Position numbers and translations under genes: made by a program. Source: Phoronis australis (taxonomy: Eukaryota; Phoronida; Phoronidae). From it: 64,000 bases of DNA. This document shows, in pieces, positions 35,069 through 47,836 of the stretch (position 1 is its first letter; each line of letters opens with the position of its first letter). The stretch is from the NCBI GenBank assembly GCA_002633005.1, contig NMRA01000031.1:272888-336887 (forward strand), written 5' to 3'. The notes beneath the pieces were generated by a model. The model saw only the letters and a program-made list of their open reading frames with translations. It was not told where the DNA came from and searched no databases.

Positions 35069-38000
35069 GTTTGTCCCCGGTGATTACAAAATGGGCGATA
35101 AATCCTGCACCCACTCGACACTTGTCGGATTATCACTATATACTGTTGACAAATCTGGAGACAGTCGCTGAGACTTGAACTTGCTTGAAGTTGAATCGGG
35201 GTTGCCCGCGTGAAAAACAAGTACCCAAACCGTTCTGCCAAGAGTAAATTAACGCTTGGCTAGAGGTTTAGAGAGGCTTTATATGGCTGTACATTATACC
35301 CGGAAGTCACGCACGTGTTGTATTACTGCAGGTTCACTAGCTTTAAGCCTCTACACATAGTGTACCTAGTTATCGGACGGAACCTAAATATCAGACATTT
35401 CAAAAAATCTTACTTGAAGCATAATCTGAGAATTAAATGACACCAATTGTTGTTCCGTTGTAATACATTCAATGTCCGGCACAGTCTCGTTTTTTACAGC
35501 GTTGCCTCGCTTTGATTTCACCGAGAGAGGGTGCAATTTAGACCCCCAAGTTGGCCTAAAATGGACGATCGCATAAATCGGTTATAAAAGTTGAAAATAA
35601 TATCTTTTTCCACAATGAAACTTTCTCATTGAACTGACAATATGTTACTGGTCCATTTTTTCATTTGTTTTTAAACTCAAGTCAAACCCCGACCGCGCAC
35701 GTGCGGGTGTCATATCAAGAAGTCAAAGTGATAATAAAAACTAGTGAGTTTGCACGTGCTTTAGTCGTCTGCACTAATTCATCGAAATGACTTGGCGCCG
35801 TCATCAGATTTCATTTTATGGATAATTTTGTTGCGAATGGACCTGTGTTCTAGCAGCATATATGTCAAAACACTCGAGCTGAAATTTAGCTACAAGGTGT
35901 CCGCGGCCATTACGTGGTTAGTCAGTTTTCCGCGGTGTGGCGTATGGGTAAACATGGTGTCCGATATTTAGGTTCTCCGAAGGTTTGCTTGTTGTGTTTT
36001 TTAAAGTTCAGTCGGAACATAAATGTGGCTTTCGGTAAAGATATAGTAACACAACAATTCTATAAAGGTAATTCTTTATTTCAGCAAAGAATTTACAACA
36101 ATCCGTAGTATTTTCAATTAAATATAATGCAAAATGTGCCAAAACGTCCGATAATTCGGTCACTTGACTGTACTCAAGCTTCAATAAAACCCAATCAAGG
36201 TGTCCATGGTATACTCCATAGGTACACATAGTATCTAGACAATTACATCGCCCTGGATGCCGCAGGCATACAGGGGGTATATAGTACATCCCCACAAAAA
36301 GTTGCGAATTTCAAAATACAGGAAATAAAATCAAATGAAACATGCGTATATGCACATGGAGTTATAATTAACACATACCATAAGTCTGGAGAAGATTCAG
36401 TCAAGATAATGTGAACAAATCGATAAAAACTGTCACGGTTTGCTCGAGTTTCTCTTACCGGGTGCCATTTTGAGGCAGGTACGTGAAATCAGGCATGTTG
36501 ACGAATAAAAAGTCCAAGGGACACAAATCTTACAAATTTCACATGATACCTTCCCATGCTATTTTGCAAGTGTCATGCACCAGCGTCACGCGCTTCGCTC
36601 AGTCTCGCGCTAGCCTTTGCCTGACTCACTTGACTCAGTTGGAATACTTTGTGGTTATCGTGCGTGTGGTGAAAAGCTTAAAAGTCAATGGTGACTAAAG
36701 AAGTGGAGTTGGAACTCTTCGCCAAAGTCACCTTAATTCTCATAACTAAGCTTCATCAAAGATATGTGTAAAAGTAGAAAGGAACAAAGTAAGCACTTTT
36801 TTAAGTGATAGTTTTAAGTGTGGAATGTATTTTTGACAAGGTGATAACTCCTAATATTGGTGGCTGGATTTGGCCTACCGCCAGTTTAAAATACATGGGA
36901 CGAAATTCGTACAGAAAGCGATGGAAAGTATTGTAGCCCCTGATTGATGAAGATAAGCCATCATCTAAGACTGGACAGCTCGTGTTTGGTCGTAGAATGA
37001 TGTTGAATAACCAAGCAACGACAGCTGACCATCCCAACAACAGCAGAGTCAGCCCCTAATTGTTGTGTTATGATCGGTTGCTTAGTAAAACATCCGCTAT
37101 AGTTTTGTGGAATGAATGCTCTTCACTATATTTACAAGAGTAAAAGCTAAATTATGTCAGATGGCTGGTTACAATCCGGAGAGTGTCTTAATGTGGCTAG
37201 ACCACGTGACTAGTGGGCGTATCTAATACGTGACTAAGCAGTGATGAGAGCTATATGCTAATATCATCACATTAATCACAATTATTTTCTTCAACACTTT
37301 TATTTAGTTTCATGTTGATGTCTCCTGAGTAACGGCGACACTTTTATAATGCCATTGACCACGTATACTGTGTTGGTGTTACTTTGTTAGTATTGAGTGT
37401 GCAGCACTGATACGGCACCCATCAGGCTAATCAACTGAGTAAATTTTTAAATACGGAAGTGGATCTAGTCAGGAACTTGACTGTGTTTTCGGCTTGAATG
37501 AAGCCAACTGCATGCTGGAGGCTGGAACAAGGCTAACCCCCCACCATCACATAGCCAATACATCTCCCCAGATGTTGTTTCCTAAATAAAAACATTTTAT
37601 ATTTTTTTAGGAAAGGCAATTTCTTGGTTGATTGGAACATATTCTTAAAAGTCACGCTGGATTTTTTTTCTCAGTGAGCACATTTTGTGGAAGTAACATT
37701 CAGGAGTTAAGCAAATGAGGCGCTGTGATTGGCTACATGCAGAATGGTGTCACTTGTCATGTTTTATAAGCTTATCAGTGGCGGCCAAAAATGTAATGGC
37801 GATAAAAAGTGGGATTGGAATAATAAGTGTGAAATCTGTCCTAATTAGCATAAGCATGCTCAGTAACTGACGCTGGAAAAGTAAACATTCACTCATTTAT
37901 TTAGTTTAATTATTCAATATGAACCCGTGTCACTTCTTAGAAGGAAATTATTTGAACCATTTACTTCCATAAAATTGATCTCAACTTGTTCCTCACTCTG

Positions 38001-38562
38001 ATGTGATCTTTTGTCTCGCAAAGGTCTGATAGTTTGTTACCTTACGGATAAATGAAATGCCATTTTCTCGTTTTTTCATAAAAGAGATGTAGCATCAAGC
38101 TAACGCTTAAAAGAACCTAAAAATTCTGTAATGTAGTTAACATCAGAAATTGTAGGCATTCTCAAGGAAAAAAGGTTAAATTTGGCTGTTATTTTTTGTG
38201 AAATTTTACTGTACTCCTTGAGACGGTGATCGTTGCATAGAATGACATGCTGTGACAAGCCTGTAAGAATTAAAATCGTCTCTAAATTGATTAAGAAACA
38301 AGAGAACAATATCGAAAGTAAATGAACTTAATCTAAATTTTTTTGTGCTACCAGGAGAGTTAGTAGAAGATGCCGAAGCAATTATGATCCTCGTCCATTT
38401 AACATAAAGCAGCAGTGAAAGGATATCACAAATACAATATTACAATTCTACCACCATTCACTACTGAAAAAAGTCCAATTGCCCCCTTTTTCTCTCAATC
38501 ATCCATTTATTCACTGTTGCTCGTACTTGTGATGGTCGTGTTTACCTGATGTTTTTTTTCAG
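35069..38562 (+). other. TPGS1 intron 1; nothing else recognised
   Basis: Long intron with no firm repeat boundaries. A minus-strand ATGGCACCCG followed by a GTAAGA donor near 36,461-36,470 looks like a short first exon but has no supported partner. Confidence 0.4.
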
Positions 38563-38653
38563 AGAGGACTGGTGTTAATGATGAGGTCAAGTTGGTGATT
38601 TCATCATTGCTTGAAAACAGACCTGTTGATCCAATATCATTTTTAGCAGAGTA
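38563..38653 (+). CDS. TPGS1: TPGS1 exon 2
   Basis: Acceptor ttttttttcag, donor GTAAGT; 91 nt, phase 1 in and phase 2 out. Encodes RTGVNDEVKLVISSLLENRP then VDPISFLAEY. The RPxxPIxFLAxYF motif resembles an RII/Dpy-30-like dimerisation helix and is conserved in TPGS1. Confidence 0.9.
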
Positions 38654-39239
38654 GTAAGTATGATTGATCTGCCCATGAACATAATTTATGATCAAAACAA
38701 CTCTAGTATACGATAAATTGTTTTGACGCTTGTAGTCACTATCTGACAATATGTTATAATTCACTGCTGTCAGTATGTGATGTTTATTGCTTCATTCTGG
38801 TGCTTAAGCATAAGAAGCCAGACCACAGCATAATACATTTTGGTAAGGGTAAAATCACTCCATGTTTTTCATTTCGCAAATACTTTTAACATTTTTATGA
38901 ATGTCCACGTATTTCCAAAAACATTGTCTGATGGTAGATACATAAAATTTAAAAATGATGAAGCATTTCCTTGGTGCTACTGTATCTTTCATTGTACAAA
39001 ATGTCACATGTTCACCATACTGTGTCCTATATTGATCAGATTTTATCATGACGGAGAGTCAGAATCTTTGTGGATGACACTCAGGTTTGTGGCGTTAATA
39101 AATTTGTTACGTCAGAATCTTTATGGCAGTCCTACTTGACTTCCAGTGTTTCCCGGGGTCCCTTCTGGCAGTAGAAACACCAAGAATATTTGTAGTATAG
39201 AAGTCCGTTTATGAAATGGTTAATATTCAATTTTTTCAG

Positions 39240-39370
39240 TTTCAAGAATGTGGAAGTGAAGCCTAGTCCGGTGGTGAAAGCTTACGATCACCTCTATTTG
39301 ACCCATCACAGTCGACCAATCTTTGAGACCAATCTACGCAAAGCTTATGATATGCTGAGTGAAACAAAAT
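39240..39370 (+). CDS. TPGS1: TPGS1 exon 3
   Basis: Acceptor aattttttcag, donor GTAAAC; 131 nt, phase 2 in and phase 1 out. Encodes FKNVEVKPSPVVKAYDHLYL, THHSRPIFETNLRKAYDMLS and ETK. The L.L.HHSR..F..N...AY..L pattern matches vertebrate TPGS1. It is the last exon outside the duplicated block. Confidence 0.9.
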
Positions 39371-40217
39371 GTAAACATACTGTTCTTGGTTTACTATCAG
39401 ACAATTATAAATAGTGCAGAACTGCCGACAAATTGAATGTTGCTACTTCAATGTCCTTCAATTCTGGGTAAATTTGCCTTTTGTTAAATAGTTTGGTGCA
39501 TATTTTATGTGTATGACTGTGTGTAATGTCGTTGCAAATTAGAATTAACTTTCTGGAGATTCTCTATATTTGTTTTATTACACGACCACTGCTGCTTCTT
39601 TTGCCTGATTTGTTTGTCCCTTGTTAGATTGGCATGTCCTTGTTTGCTTTAATGTACTGGTATCGTCTGCTCGCTTTGCTGTTAGGGGTTCCTGGTTTCA
39701 GCTGTTTGATTTTCTAGATCGTGAATTGTGACTGACGTCTGGGCAGCATGTGATATTGTATGGCAGGTTGAACATTACCTCATCAGGCGAGTTATCATAC
39801 TGCATTCTAGCCTATCACAGGACATAGGTGTCAGTGGTCGTGTAACAAAATCAAATTCAGAAAAAATACCCAGTGATAGAAAATCCTACCAAAAACAACA
39901 TGACTTCATGAGCAAGAGTCAATCAAACCATCATCAAAATGTAGTCAATATACTGTTTATTTGTCTGACGTGCAGAACATAAGGAATTGTGTATGTTGTG
40001 ATGGCTGTAGGTGGGAATTCTCTCAGACTTGAGTGTTAATGTTTTAAATGAATGAAATTAGTGCATATATTGGAGCAAAATGCTCCTGAACGTGAGAAAT
40101 TTGAAAAATTCATGTCTTGTTATTTTACTAAACCAAGACCTTAACTCAGATTAATACTGTGATAAAATAACATACCGTATTTGTGGCACGTGTCATGCCC
40201 GATGTATCATTTTTCAG

Positions 40218-40397
40218 GTGGCCGCAATTTGAAAGGTGTTACTGGTAAAGTCTTCATGGAACTGTTAGAAATTATTTGTCGGAATGTTCCGTCCGCAGTA
40301 GCTGAAAAGCTTGTGTTCAAACTGCGAGTACGAGAGCATGAGGCAATCAACTTCAATATCTTCAGGAACAAAATCTTTACGTGTTTAGTTTTACAAG
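40218..40397 (+). CDS. TPGS1: TPGS1 exon 4, first block
   Basis: Acceptor tttttcag, donor GTATGT; 180 nt, phase 1 in and out. Encodes GRNLKGVTGKVFMELLEIIC then RNVPSAVAEKLVFKLRVREH, EAINFNIFRNKIFTCLVLQ. Collinear with the RRICRD...VQCRDHEAV segment of human TPGS1. The copy at 46113 is nearly identical. Confidence 0.9.
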
Positions 40398-41562
40398 GTA
40401 TGTTTGCGTTATTAACGTCTGTGTTTTTACAAATTGGCCAACGTCTGAATATCTTTCCGTGTAATGTTGAAAGTAACCTTCATCTGTAAAAAAATTGCTT
40501 AAATGTGTCAATTTTTTTAACCTGTTCTGCACATTGTGCATGAAAAAATTTTACTTTGTCGTTTCTTGTCAAAAATTATGTTAAGAAAATCTAATATTTG
40601 ATTGTTGTACGAAATTAAGATTTATTATAATTACATAAAATTGGCATGATGAAACTTAATTCTTAGTGCCTTGTACATTATTCATATTAGCCTCACTAAC
40701 AAAAAAACTTGATGTCTGATTTGCAGACCACCACTTCAATGCAGTAAACTTTGGTATTCACTATCTTCTAGTCTTTGATTTTGACCTTAAACTATGCAAT
40801 TAACAAAAGTTTGCTGTTTAAAGCAGCTGTTCATGTTAAATAATTACAACTGTACAATCTTGCCAGTTTAGGACACAACATGGTGGCTAAGTGGAACTTT
40901 ATTTTATACTGTTTTCATAAATGATACATGCACATAGTACCAAAGTATCTACCAACAAACGATATTTTGAAAAATTGTGATCATTCACAGCAATATTTGA
41001 AGCCTTTGAAAAATGAAAAAGTGATATTTTGGCTATTATTTTTTGTCCTAAAATGGTGAAATTTTTTGGTAGATTTGCACTTGTTTGTGCGAGACTTGTA
41101 CGACTAACCACCTGGGGTGTAGATTAAAATTGGCCATAATCGGGGCTCGGGTTTAGCTTAGGCTTAGGTTCACTTATCACAAGTGTTGCACCTGCCTGTT
41201 GCAATAACTAGCTATAGATAGAGGGGAGAAGGAATCATTCATCTCTACGTGATTCAAGTGGTCCTCATTGCTTATTTATAGATATTTCTTACCAAAATGA
41301 ACTAATGGGAAACAGTCACTGCCAACTATGGTTTTTGAATTTTAGTTGTTGTAATAGAAGAGATTCACAAGTGGTAAGCAGTTGACAACAAGGAAAAGAG
41401 TTGTAGCCTGAATACAATATTTTAAAGTCCTGTGTCTTACAGAATGCATCATTGTGAGAATTATTACCATTTTATCATTCAGGTTGACGGTGTTATGTTG
41501 ACTCCATTGAAGCACAGTTTCCATATTATCATTTAATGACGTCATTTCACCATCTTTTTCAG

Positions 41563-41707
41563 ACTTTTTACAACTTAGTGAAGATCTGTACATGAGTCTG
41601 GATATTTTGCATACAGAAAAAGCAGATAGGTGTCTCTGTGAAACAACTTTGGAACAACTACACAAAGCAGTTGATATGACGTCGCCACAGTCGGATGTTC
41701 CCGAAGC
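41563..41707 (+). CDS. TPGS1: TPGS1 exon 5, first block
   Basis: Acceptor tctttttcag, donor GTAAAT; 145 nt, phase 1 in and phase 2 out. Encodes DFLQLSEDLYMSLDILHTEK then ADRCLCETTLEQLHKAVDMT and SPQSDVPE. A short transposon begins 55 bp downstream in this block only. Confidence 0.9.
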
Positions 41708-41761
41708 GTAAATACTTAGTTTAATTTGATAATTTTTCAAGGAGGAACTTTGTAATGTTGA

Positions 41762-42599
41762 GGGCTGTTCCAGTAAAATCCGTGTGGGAGGGGGGGGACG
41801 GCAGTAGAAATAAAAATTCATGGGTGGTGGTCTTCAGAAAAAAACTCAAATTATGGGTGGTCGTTCCAGCAAGAAGTGATGCATTAAAAATGGGTGGTAT
41901 TTTTTGATCTGTTAACGTTGACAGGTTGGTTAATTCAGCCAACACATCTCCAAAGAAATCAAAACTCAAAAAATGCGATTGGCATATATCCCAACTTATC
42001 CCAATACAAAAACGCCCATATTGCCAGTGAACAGAGTGCAATATGTTCACTAAGCCATTAATCAAGTCATGCGCAACTTGATTTGAGCCAAGTGCTTGTC
42101 TGCAGTCCTATTGAATTGAAAAGTTATGCAACACTAAACTGGTGTTAACACATATAAGAAAATTGATGATTTTTAAATAAAAAGTATGAGGAGTAAGATT
42201 AACAAGTTCCAATATTCACTTGACATAGAAGTATAAAAGAGTTTGTGGAGACAGTTTGAGATTCATAGATCCTTATAATTGAAAAAATGTTCATTGAAAT
42301 TATAGACACATGAAGAACAGAGACACCTGGTGGCTGCCAAAAGTATTGTTCACAGGCTACTTTAATTTTTGACAGTATTGGACAAGACAACTAGTTCTTG
42401 TCTGTCAATCATCTAAGTTCTTAACAGGTCCTCCTGGAGGCAATTTGGTTGCAAGTGTTGGATTTTATATTTTAACCTATTAAAAATAATTAAAAAATTA
42501 TGGGTCATGGGTTGGAGAAATAAATGAAAAATATGGGCGGTGGGTACGAAATAAAAGTGCCTTCCCCCCCCTCCCATACAGATTTTGCTGGAACAGCCC
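41762..42599. mobile_element. 838-bp TIR transposon present only in block 1
   Basis: Inverted ends of about 35 bp (gggctgttccagtaaaatcc and ggattttgctggaacagccc-like) flank a non-coding interior. Comparison with block 2 gives an exact empty site, and TGA is duplicated at both sides (41759-41761 and 42600-42602). Superfamily not assigned. Confidence 0.88.
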
Positions 42600-42749
42600 T
42601 GAACAGAATCCAAGCAAATATATTTTGTAGCTTTTAGTTGGTATTAACGTCTCTGCTGGGTAAGCTACATGCTGTTCTCATTAGCTGGTTAAGGGCATGT
42701 ACCTAATACATGTAGGTTTACAAACACTTGAAGTAATCTCTATTTTCAG

Positions 42750-42807
42750 GATATTTCATGCCGGATTAGCACTTGCACCCGATAAGATGGTGACTGCATT
42801 AAACAAG
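42750..42807 (+). CDS. TPGS1: TPGS1 exon 6, first block
   Basis: Acceptor tattttcag, donor GTGAGA; 58 nt, phase 2 in and phase 0 out. Encodes (A)IFHAGLALAPDKMVTALNK, matching the ...GxxLxPDxLxxALD segment of vertebrate TPGS1. Confidence 0.88.
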
Positions 42808-43869
42808 GTGAGAGAAACTTTACAGAACCTGACACTGATAAAGCGACTGAACCCTGCAATATAATGAATAATTATTAATAACACAGTCCTTTTGGGCACT
42901 GATTTCCAATGGAACCCAGCAACCTGGACCTGAAGTGAATTAAGACAGAGACAGAATTTTGGGCTAACACTCACATTTCACAATTGCTTCAAAAAGGTTT
43001 AGTGAAGTTATTATGAGCGCATTACAGTACAGAAATTTTATAGTAGTTATTTCATTAATAGTTATGTTTGTATTTTCGGAGACTTTGGACCTTTTGGACT
43101 CATGAAACAGACCACCAGGAAAATTTGGGCAAGAAACCATATACACTCAATCTAGATTATGGCAGAAGTGCTGTCTCACCCTTTTCTTCTTTAGAAATAT
43201 GTTTACTGGGAGACATTTAGGAGGCAACTGGGCTAATAATTTGAGACCATTATCGCCACCGAACTGTACCAGGAGGTACTTCCTCACAGCAGGTGGCATG
43301 CTTGACTTTGTGAAAAGACCCTGTGTGCATGTGATTAGATGTGGTGTGTTTTAAACAAATTTAAGTAAAATTGCCTTCTTGGCCCCAAGGAGCAAACAGT
43401 GTGTGGTCTCACGTGACCACTTGCCACATTGCCACGTGAAAGTCTCCTATTGAAAAATTACTATCAGCATTCATTCTACAGTTAAAAGTAAATCGAAAGA
43501 CAGTATACTTTCCAGTTGGATTACAAAGATACCCACTTTTCACATTAAGTCTTATTAGACAAAGATTCTTCAGTTTGGGACACACTATGGCGGACAGGTG
43601 AAATTCCATTTTGTTAAAATCCTCAACAAAAATAACTGTTTCTGAAAATTTTCTTTGCTTTTAGCATGGTGTTGTTTTTTCCAAGCAACATGTGGTAAAA
43701 ATTTGAGCATTTTTAACAATGTGGTAAGCCTCTGAAAAATAGAAATGTGGCAATTTTAGCAATTATTTCCATCCCAAATTGAAGAATCTTTATGCTTTGT
43801 GTTCCTGGGTATGATGCAAAAGCACTTAGTAACCACTTATTACTTTACAGCAGCTAATTAAGATATTGT

Positions 43870-43995
43870 TAGACAATAATTATGGTTGTGGGTTCAAATT
43901 CCAATGGATCCCACTGCTAAACCCTTGACTCAAGTCTCTAGCTACACATCTTGGTCTTAATTTGTGTAGTTAGGTGTATGTGAAATGCAAAAATG
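43870..43995 (+). repeat. SINE-like tail, block 1
   Basis: Contains a B-box-like gtgggttcaaattccaa followed by cactgctaaacccttgactc and agtctctagct. The same body occurs at 48,905-49,020 and next to a fuller tRNA-like head at 52,795-52,920. Confidence 0.55.
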
Positions 43996-44168
43996 GTTTC
44001 ATGTTCCGTGCAATGGGTGTGGCTGAGCAACCTGCAACATGTATCGGACCACCTGCAGTATTTTGTTAATTGTCGCTTTTGTTTTTATAACACTGCTGTT
44101 CACGGGCACCACAGTATTGTTTGAGCCGATGCGCCCAGCTAAAATTCTGAATTTCTATTTATATACAG

Positions 44169-44252
44169 GCTGTGTCAAATCACCGTGGAAACCAGCAGTT
44201 CATGGGCAAAGAAGAGTTTGTATTAAAGTCTGCTGAATCATTTCTAAATAGG
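44169..44252 (+). CDS. TPGS1: TPGS1 exon 7, first block
   Basis: Acceptor tatatacag, donor GTAAGA; 84 nt, phase 0 in and out. Encodes AVSNHRGNQQFMGKEEFVLK then SAESFLNR, matching the MTREEFLERAAALF region of human TPGS1. Confidence 0.9.
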
Positions 44253-44830
44253 GTAAGATGATATTAGAGGCGTGTCATTCTGCAACGACTCAACTACCAT
44301 GAACGTAATAGTTCTTTTTTACTCAAATTTTTCCTCTAATCACAATGGTAAACAAACATTTCCCCCTGGTAGGCGGGAGTTATTGGCCTTGCATTACTTG
44401 TTTGTATCTAATAGTCTTGTTCTTTTGTTGAAAAGGTTTTCCTACTCAGTAGCGCCTCTCACTAGTGCTATGACTTTGTAAGAAGTGAGAATATGCTGAA
44501 GACAACAACACTAATGAATGCAGAAAAGTGACGTAAAATCAAAATGTCCGTCATGAATGAAATAATGTTATTGTGACTTTTGTCTGCCTTGTCAGCACCC
44601 AAAACCTTGCAATGTTAATACCATAACTTCCAAGTTAATTCCACATTCTTTCTTAGTTGTAATCCCATCGGTTTAACCTCAGTTACTGTCTTCATTTTGG
44701 CTGTAAACCTACTCTAATTTGCAATTTATTATTTCGCAAGAGTTTACCAAAGTTGTTCAAACTTTTATAAGGATAAGGACATCTTGCCAAGTCATGTAGC
44801 ATAAAACTGTCTAGTCTTATTTGTTACACG

Positions 44831-44848
44831 TCTGCACCTTTCCAGTCT
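44831..44848 (+). pseudogene. TPGS1: disrupted TPGS1 terminal exon, first block
   Basis: The second block has ttgttacag followed by seven codons ending in TAG. Here the acceptor reads ttgttacac (AG lost), and a 508-bp TIR element begins at 44849, exactly between TCT and the bases that would form the stop. This copy cannot use the normal terminus. Confidence 0.75.
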
Positions 44849-45356
44849 CAGGGCTTGGAACTTTCCGCGGAAACGCGGATTTCCGCTTTTTTCAAATGTT
44901 CTGTCCGCACATTTTATTATATTTCCGCGTAAAAAAATCGGATTTGATACAAAATTTCCGCGGCAAATTCCTTTCTTACCGCGGCGTTGCAGACGACGTT
45001 CACTTCGAAAAGCGGAAGTTGCTCTTTATGTTTCGGAGGACCGTAAATTGTCAACATTGCCGGGGCATCTTGGTAAGCGTGGTGGGATTTTCAAGGGCGT
45101 CTCGTGTTATTGTATACCGCGGCGACAAATACTATGGCTCTGCAGCCAAAAATGTGTGGGTTGGGAGTGGAAGGACGAGCTAAAAGGACGCAGACACATG
45201 CTAGTGATGGTGGTAATGTTTTTTTTTTCTTTTTTTTTAGTCCTCCCGATTTTTGTCGGGGAAAGGTTCACATTGACCATTTCAAGGCTGGGTAACGCGC
45301 ATGATTTGGGCCGTAAAAGTTTCCGCGTTTTTTGTCATTGGTCATTCCAAGCCCTG
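44849..45356. mobile_element. 508-bp hAT-like element inserted in TPGS1 terminal exon, block 1
   Basis: TIRs CAGGGCTTGGAA and TTCCAAGCCCTG, flanked by CAGTCT (44843) and CAGTCC (45357). Block 2 has the single empty site. The CAGGG-type end suggests a hAT-related non-autonomous element. Interior is rich in ttccgcgg/ccgcggaa motifs; no intact transposase. Confidence 0.85.
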
Positions 45357-46112
45357 CAGTCCATTGTCGGTGCAGGGCAACCTGTAACTTTGGTGGTTTT
45401 TCCAGTCGCAAGCTTCGACTTTGTATACCTGTATGTGTATTCGGTGAATGGTAGATTTAAATCTCAAGGTCTGAAAGATTATGTCTTCTGTTTTAGGTTC
45501 CAGATCCTAAATAGATGTAACTGGAGACTTGCAGTTCTCGTCAGTGTTGTGTGAANCGCTTTGCTGTTAGGGGTTCCTGGTTTCAGCTGTTTGATTTTCT
45601 AGATCGTGAATTGTGACTGACGTCTGGGCAGCGTGTGATATTGTATGGCAGGTTGAACATTACCTCATCAAGCGAGTTATCATACTGCATTCTAGCCAAT
45701 CACAGGACATAGGTGTCAGTGGTCGTGTAACAAAATCAAATCCAGAAAAAATACTCAGTGATAGAAAATCCTTCCAAAAACAACATGACTTCATGAGCAA
45801 TAGTCATCAAACCATCATCAAAATGTAGTCAATATACTGTTTATTTGTCTGACGTGCAGAGGATAAGGAAATTGTGTATGTTGTGACGGCTGTAGGTGGG
45901 AATTCTCCCAGACTTGAGTGTTAATGTTTTAAATGAATGAAACTGGTGCATATATTGGAGCAAAATGCTCCTGAACGTGGGAAATTTGAAAAATTTATGT
46001 CTTGTTGTTTTACTAAACCAAGACCTTAACTCAGATTAACAATGAGTGTAACTGTGATAAAATAACATACTGTACTTGTGGCACGTGTCATGCCCGATGT
46101 ATCATTTTTCAG

Positions 46113-46292
46113 GTGGCCGCAATTTGAAAGGTGTTACTGGTAAAGTCTTCATGGAACTGTTAGAAATTATTTGTCGGAATGTTCCGTCCGCAGTAGCTGA
46201 AAAGCTTGTGTTCAAATTGCGAGTACGAGAGCATGAGGCAATCAACTTCAATATCTTCAGGAACAAAATCTTTACGTGTTTAGTTTTACAAG
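46113..46292 (+). CDS. TPGS1: TPGS1 exon 4, second block
   Basis: Same length, splice sites and protein as 40218-40397, with a synonymous change at a Leu codon (CTG/TTG). Donor GTATGT. Either this copy or the first can follow exon 3 in phase. Confidence 0.88.
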
Positions 46293-47432
46293 GTATGTTT
46301 GTATTATTTCGTCTGTGTTTTTACAAATTGGCCAACGTCTGAATATCTTTCCGTGTAAAGTTGAAAGTAACCTTCATCTGTAAAAAAAATTGCTTAAACG
46401 TGTCAATTTTTTAACCTGTTCTGCACATTGTGCATGAAAAAATTTTACTTTGTTGTTTCTTGTCAAAAATTATGTTATGAAAATCTAATATTTGATTGTT
46501 GTACGAAATTAAGATTTATTATAATTACATAAAATTGGCATGATGAATCTTAATTCTCAGTGCCTTGTACATTATTCATATTATCCTCAGTAGCAAAAAA
46601 CTTGACGTCTGCTTTGCAGACCACCATTTCACTGCATTAAACTTTGGTATTCACTATCTTCTAGTCTTTGATTTTGACCTTAAACTATACAATACTGAAT
46701 AACAAAAGTTTGCTGTTTAAAGCAGCTGTTCATGTTAAATAATTACAACTGTACAATCTTGCCAGTTTAGGACACAACATGGTGGCTAAGTGGAACTTTA
46801 TTTTATACTGTTTTCATAAATGATACATGCACGTAGTACCAACGTATCTACCAACAGACGATATTTTGAAAAATTGTGATCATTCACAGCAATATTTGAA
46901 GCATTTGAAAAATGAAAAAGTGATATTTTGGCTATTATTTTTTTGTCCTAAAATGGTGAAATTTTACGGCAGTTTTGCACTTGTTTGTGCGAGACTTGTA
47001 CAACTAACCACCTGGGGTGTAGATTAAAATTGGCGATGATCGGGGCCCGGGTTTAGCTTAGGCTTAGGTTCAATTATCACAAGTGTTGCACCTGCCTGTT
47101 GCAATAACTAGCTATAGATAGAGGGGAGAAGGAATCATTCATCTCCACGTGATTCAAGTGGTCCTCATTGCTTATTAATAGATATTTCTTACCAAAATGA
47201 ACTCGTGGGAAACAGTTACCACCAATTATGGTTTTTGAGTTTTAGTTGTTGTAATAGAAGAGATTCACAAATGGTAAGCAGTTGACAACAAGGAAAAGAG
47301 TTGTAGCCTGAATATAATATTTTAAAGTGTCTTACAGAATGCATCATTGTGAGAATTATTACCATTTTATCATTCAGGTTGACAGTGTTTCCTGATTATC
47401 ATTTAATGAGGTCATTTCATCATCTTTTTCAG

Positions 47433-47577
47433 ACTTTTTACAACTTAGTGAAGATCTGTACATGAGTCTGGACATTTTGCATACAGAAAAAGCAGATAGG
47501 TGTCTCTGTGAAACAACTTTAGAACAACTACACAAAGCAGTTGATATGACATCGCCACAGTCGGATGTTCCCGAAGC
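47433..47577 (+). CDS. TPGS1: TPGS1 exon 5, second block
   Basis: 145 nt with the same splice sites as 41563-41707 and identical protein (one synonymous TTG/TTA and one ACG/ACA change noticed). The downstream transposon of the first block is absent: the empty site reads tgttgaacag. Confidence 0.88.
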
Positions 47578-47778
47578 GTAAATACTTAGTTTAATTTGAT
47601 AATTTCTCAAGGAGGAACTTTGTAATGTTGAACAGAATCCAAACAAATATATTTTGTAGCTTTTAGTTGGTATTAACGTCTCCGCTGAGTAAGCTACATG
47701 CTGTTCTCATTAGCTGGTTAAGGGCATGTACCTAATACATGTAGGTTTACAAACACTTGAAGTAATCTCTATTTTCAG

Positions 47779-47836
47779 GATATTTCATGCCGGATTAGCA
47801 CTTGCACCCGATAAGATGGTGACTGCATTAAACAAG
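47779..47836 (+). CDS. TPGS1: TPGS1 exon 6, second block
   Basis: 58 nt, same acceptor and donor and same protein as 42750-42807. Confidence 0.86.

Larger units (their letters stand above)
39672..45555 (+). repeat. tandem block 1 containing TPGS1 exons 4-7 (and damaged exon 8)
   Basis: Begins cgctttgctgttaggggttc and ends cgtcagtgttgtgtgaa, and is followed immediately by N (45556) and then the same start phrase. It differs from block 2 mainly by two insertions (41762-42599 and 44849-45356), small indels (for example about 35 bp near 44,346) and scattered base changes. Confidence 0.93.

Noticed and set aside
34918-36470. Minus-strand mini-gene opposite TPGS1 (ATGGCACCCG plus donor near 36,465, and splice-bounded segments near 34,940 and 34,760)
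   Set aside because: Splice sites look good, but the reading phases do not join consistently and no protein family is recognised.
43197-43240. Possible TPGS1 exon reading KYVYWETFRRQLG and stop after ttctttag
   Set aside because: It would end the protein before the conserved EEFL segment, whereas skipping it joins exon 6 to exon 7 in phase with the conserved C-terminal part.
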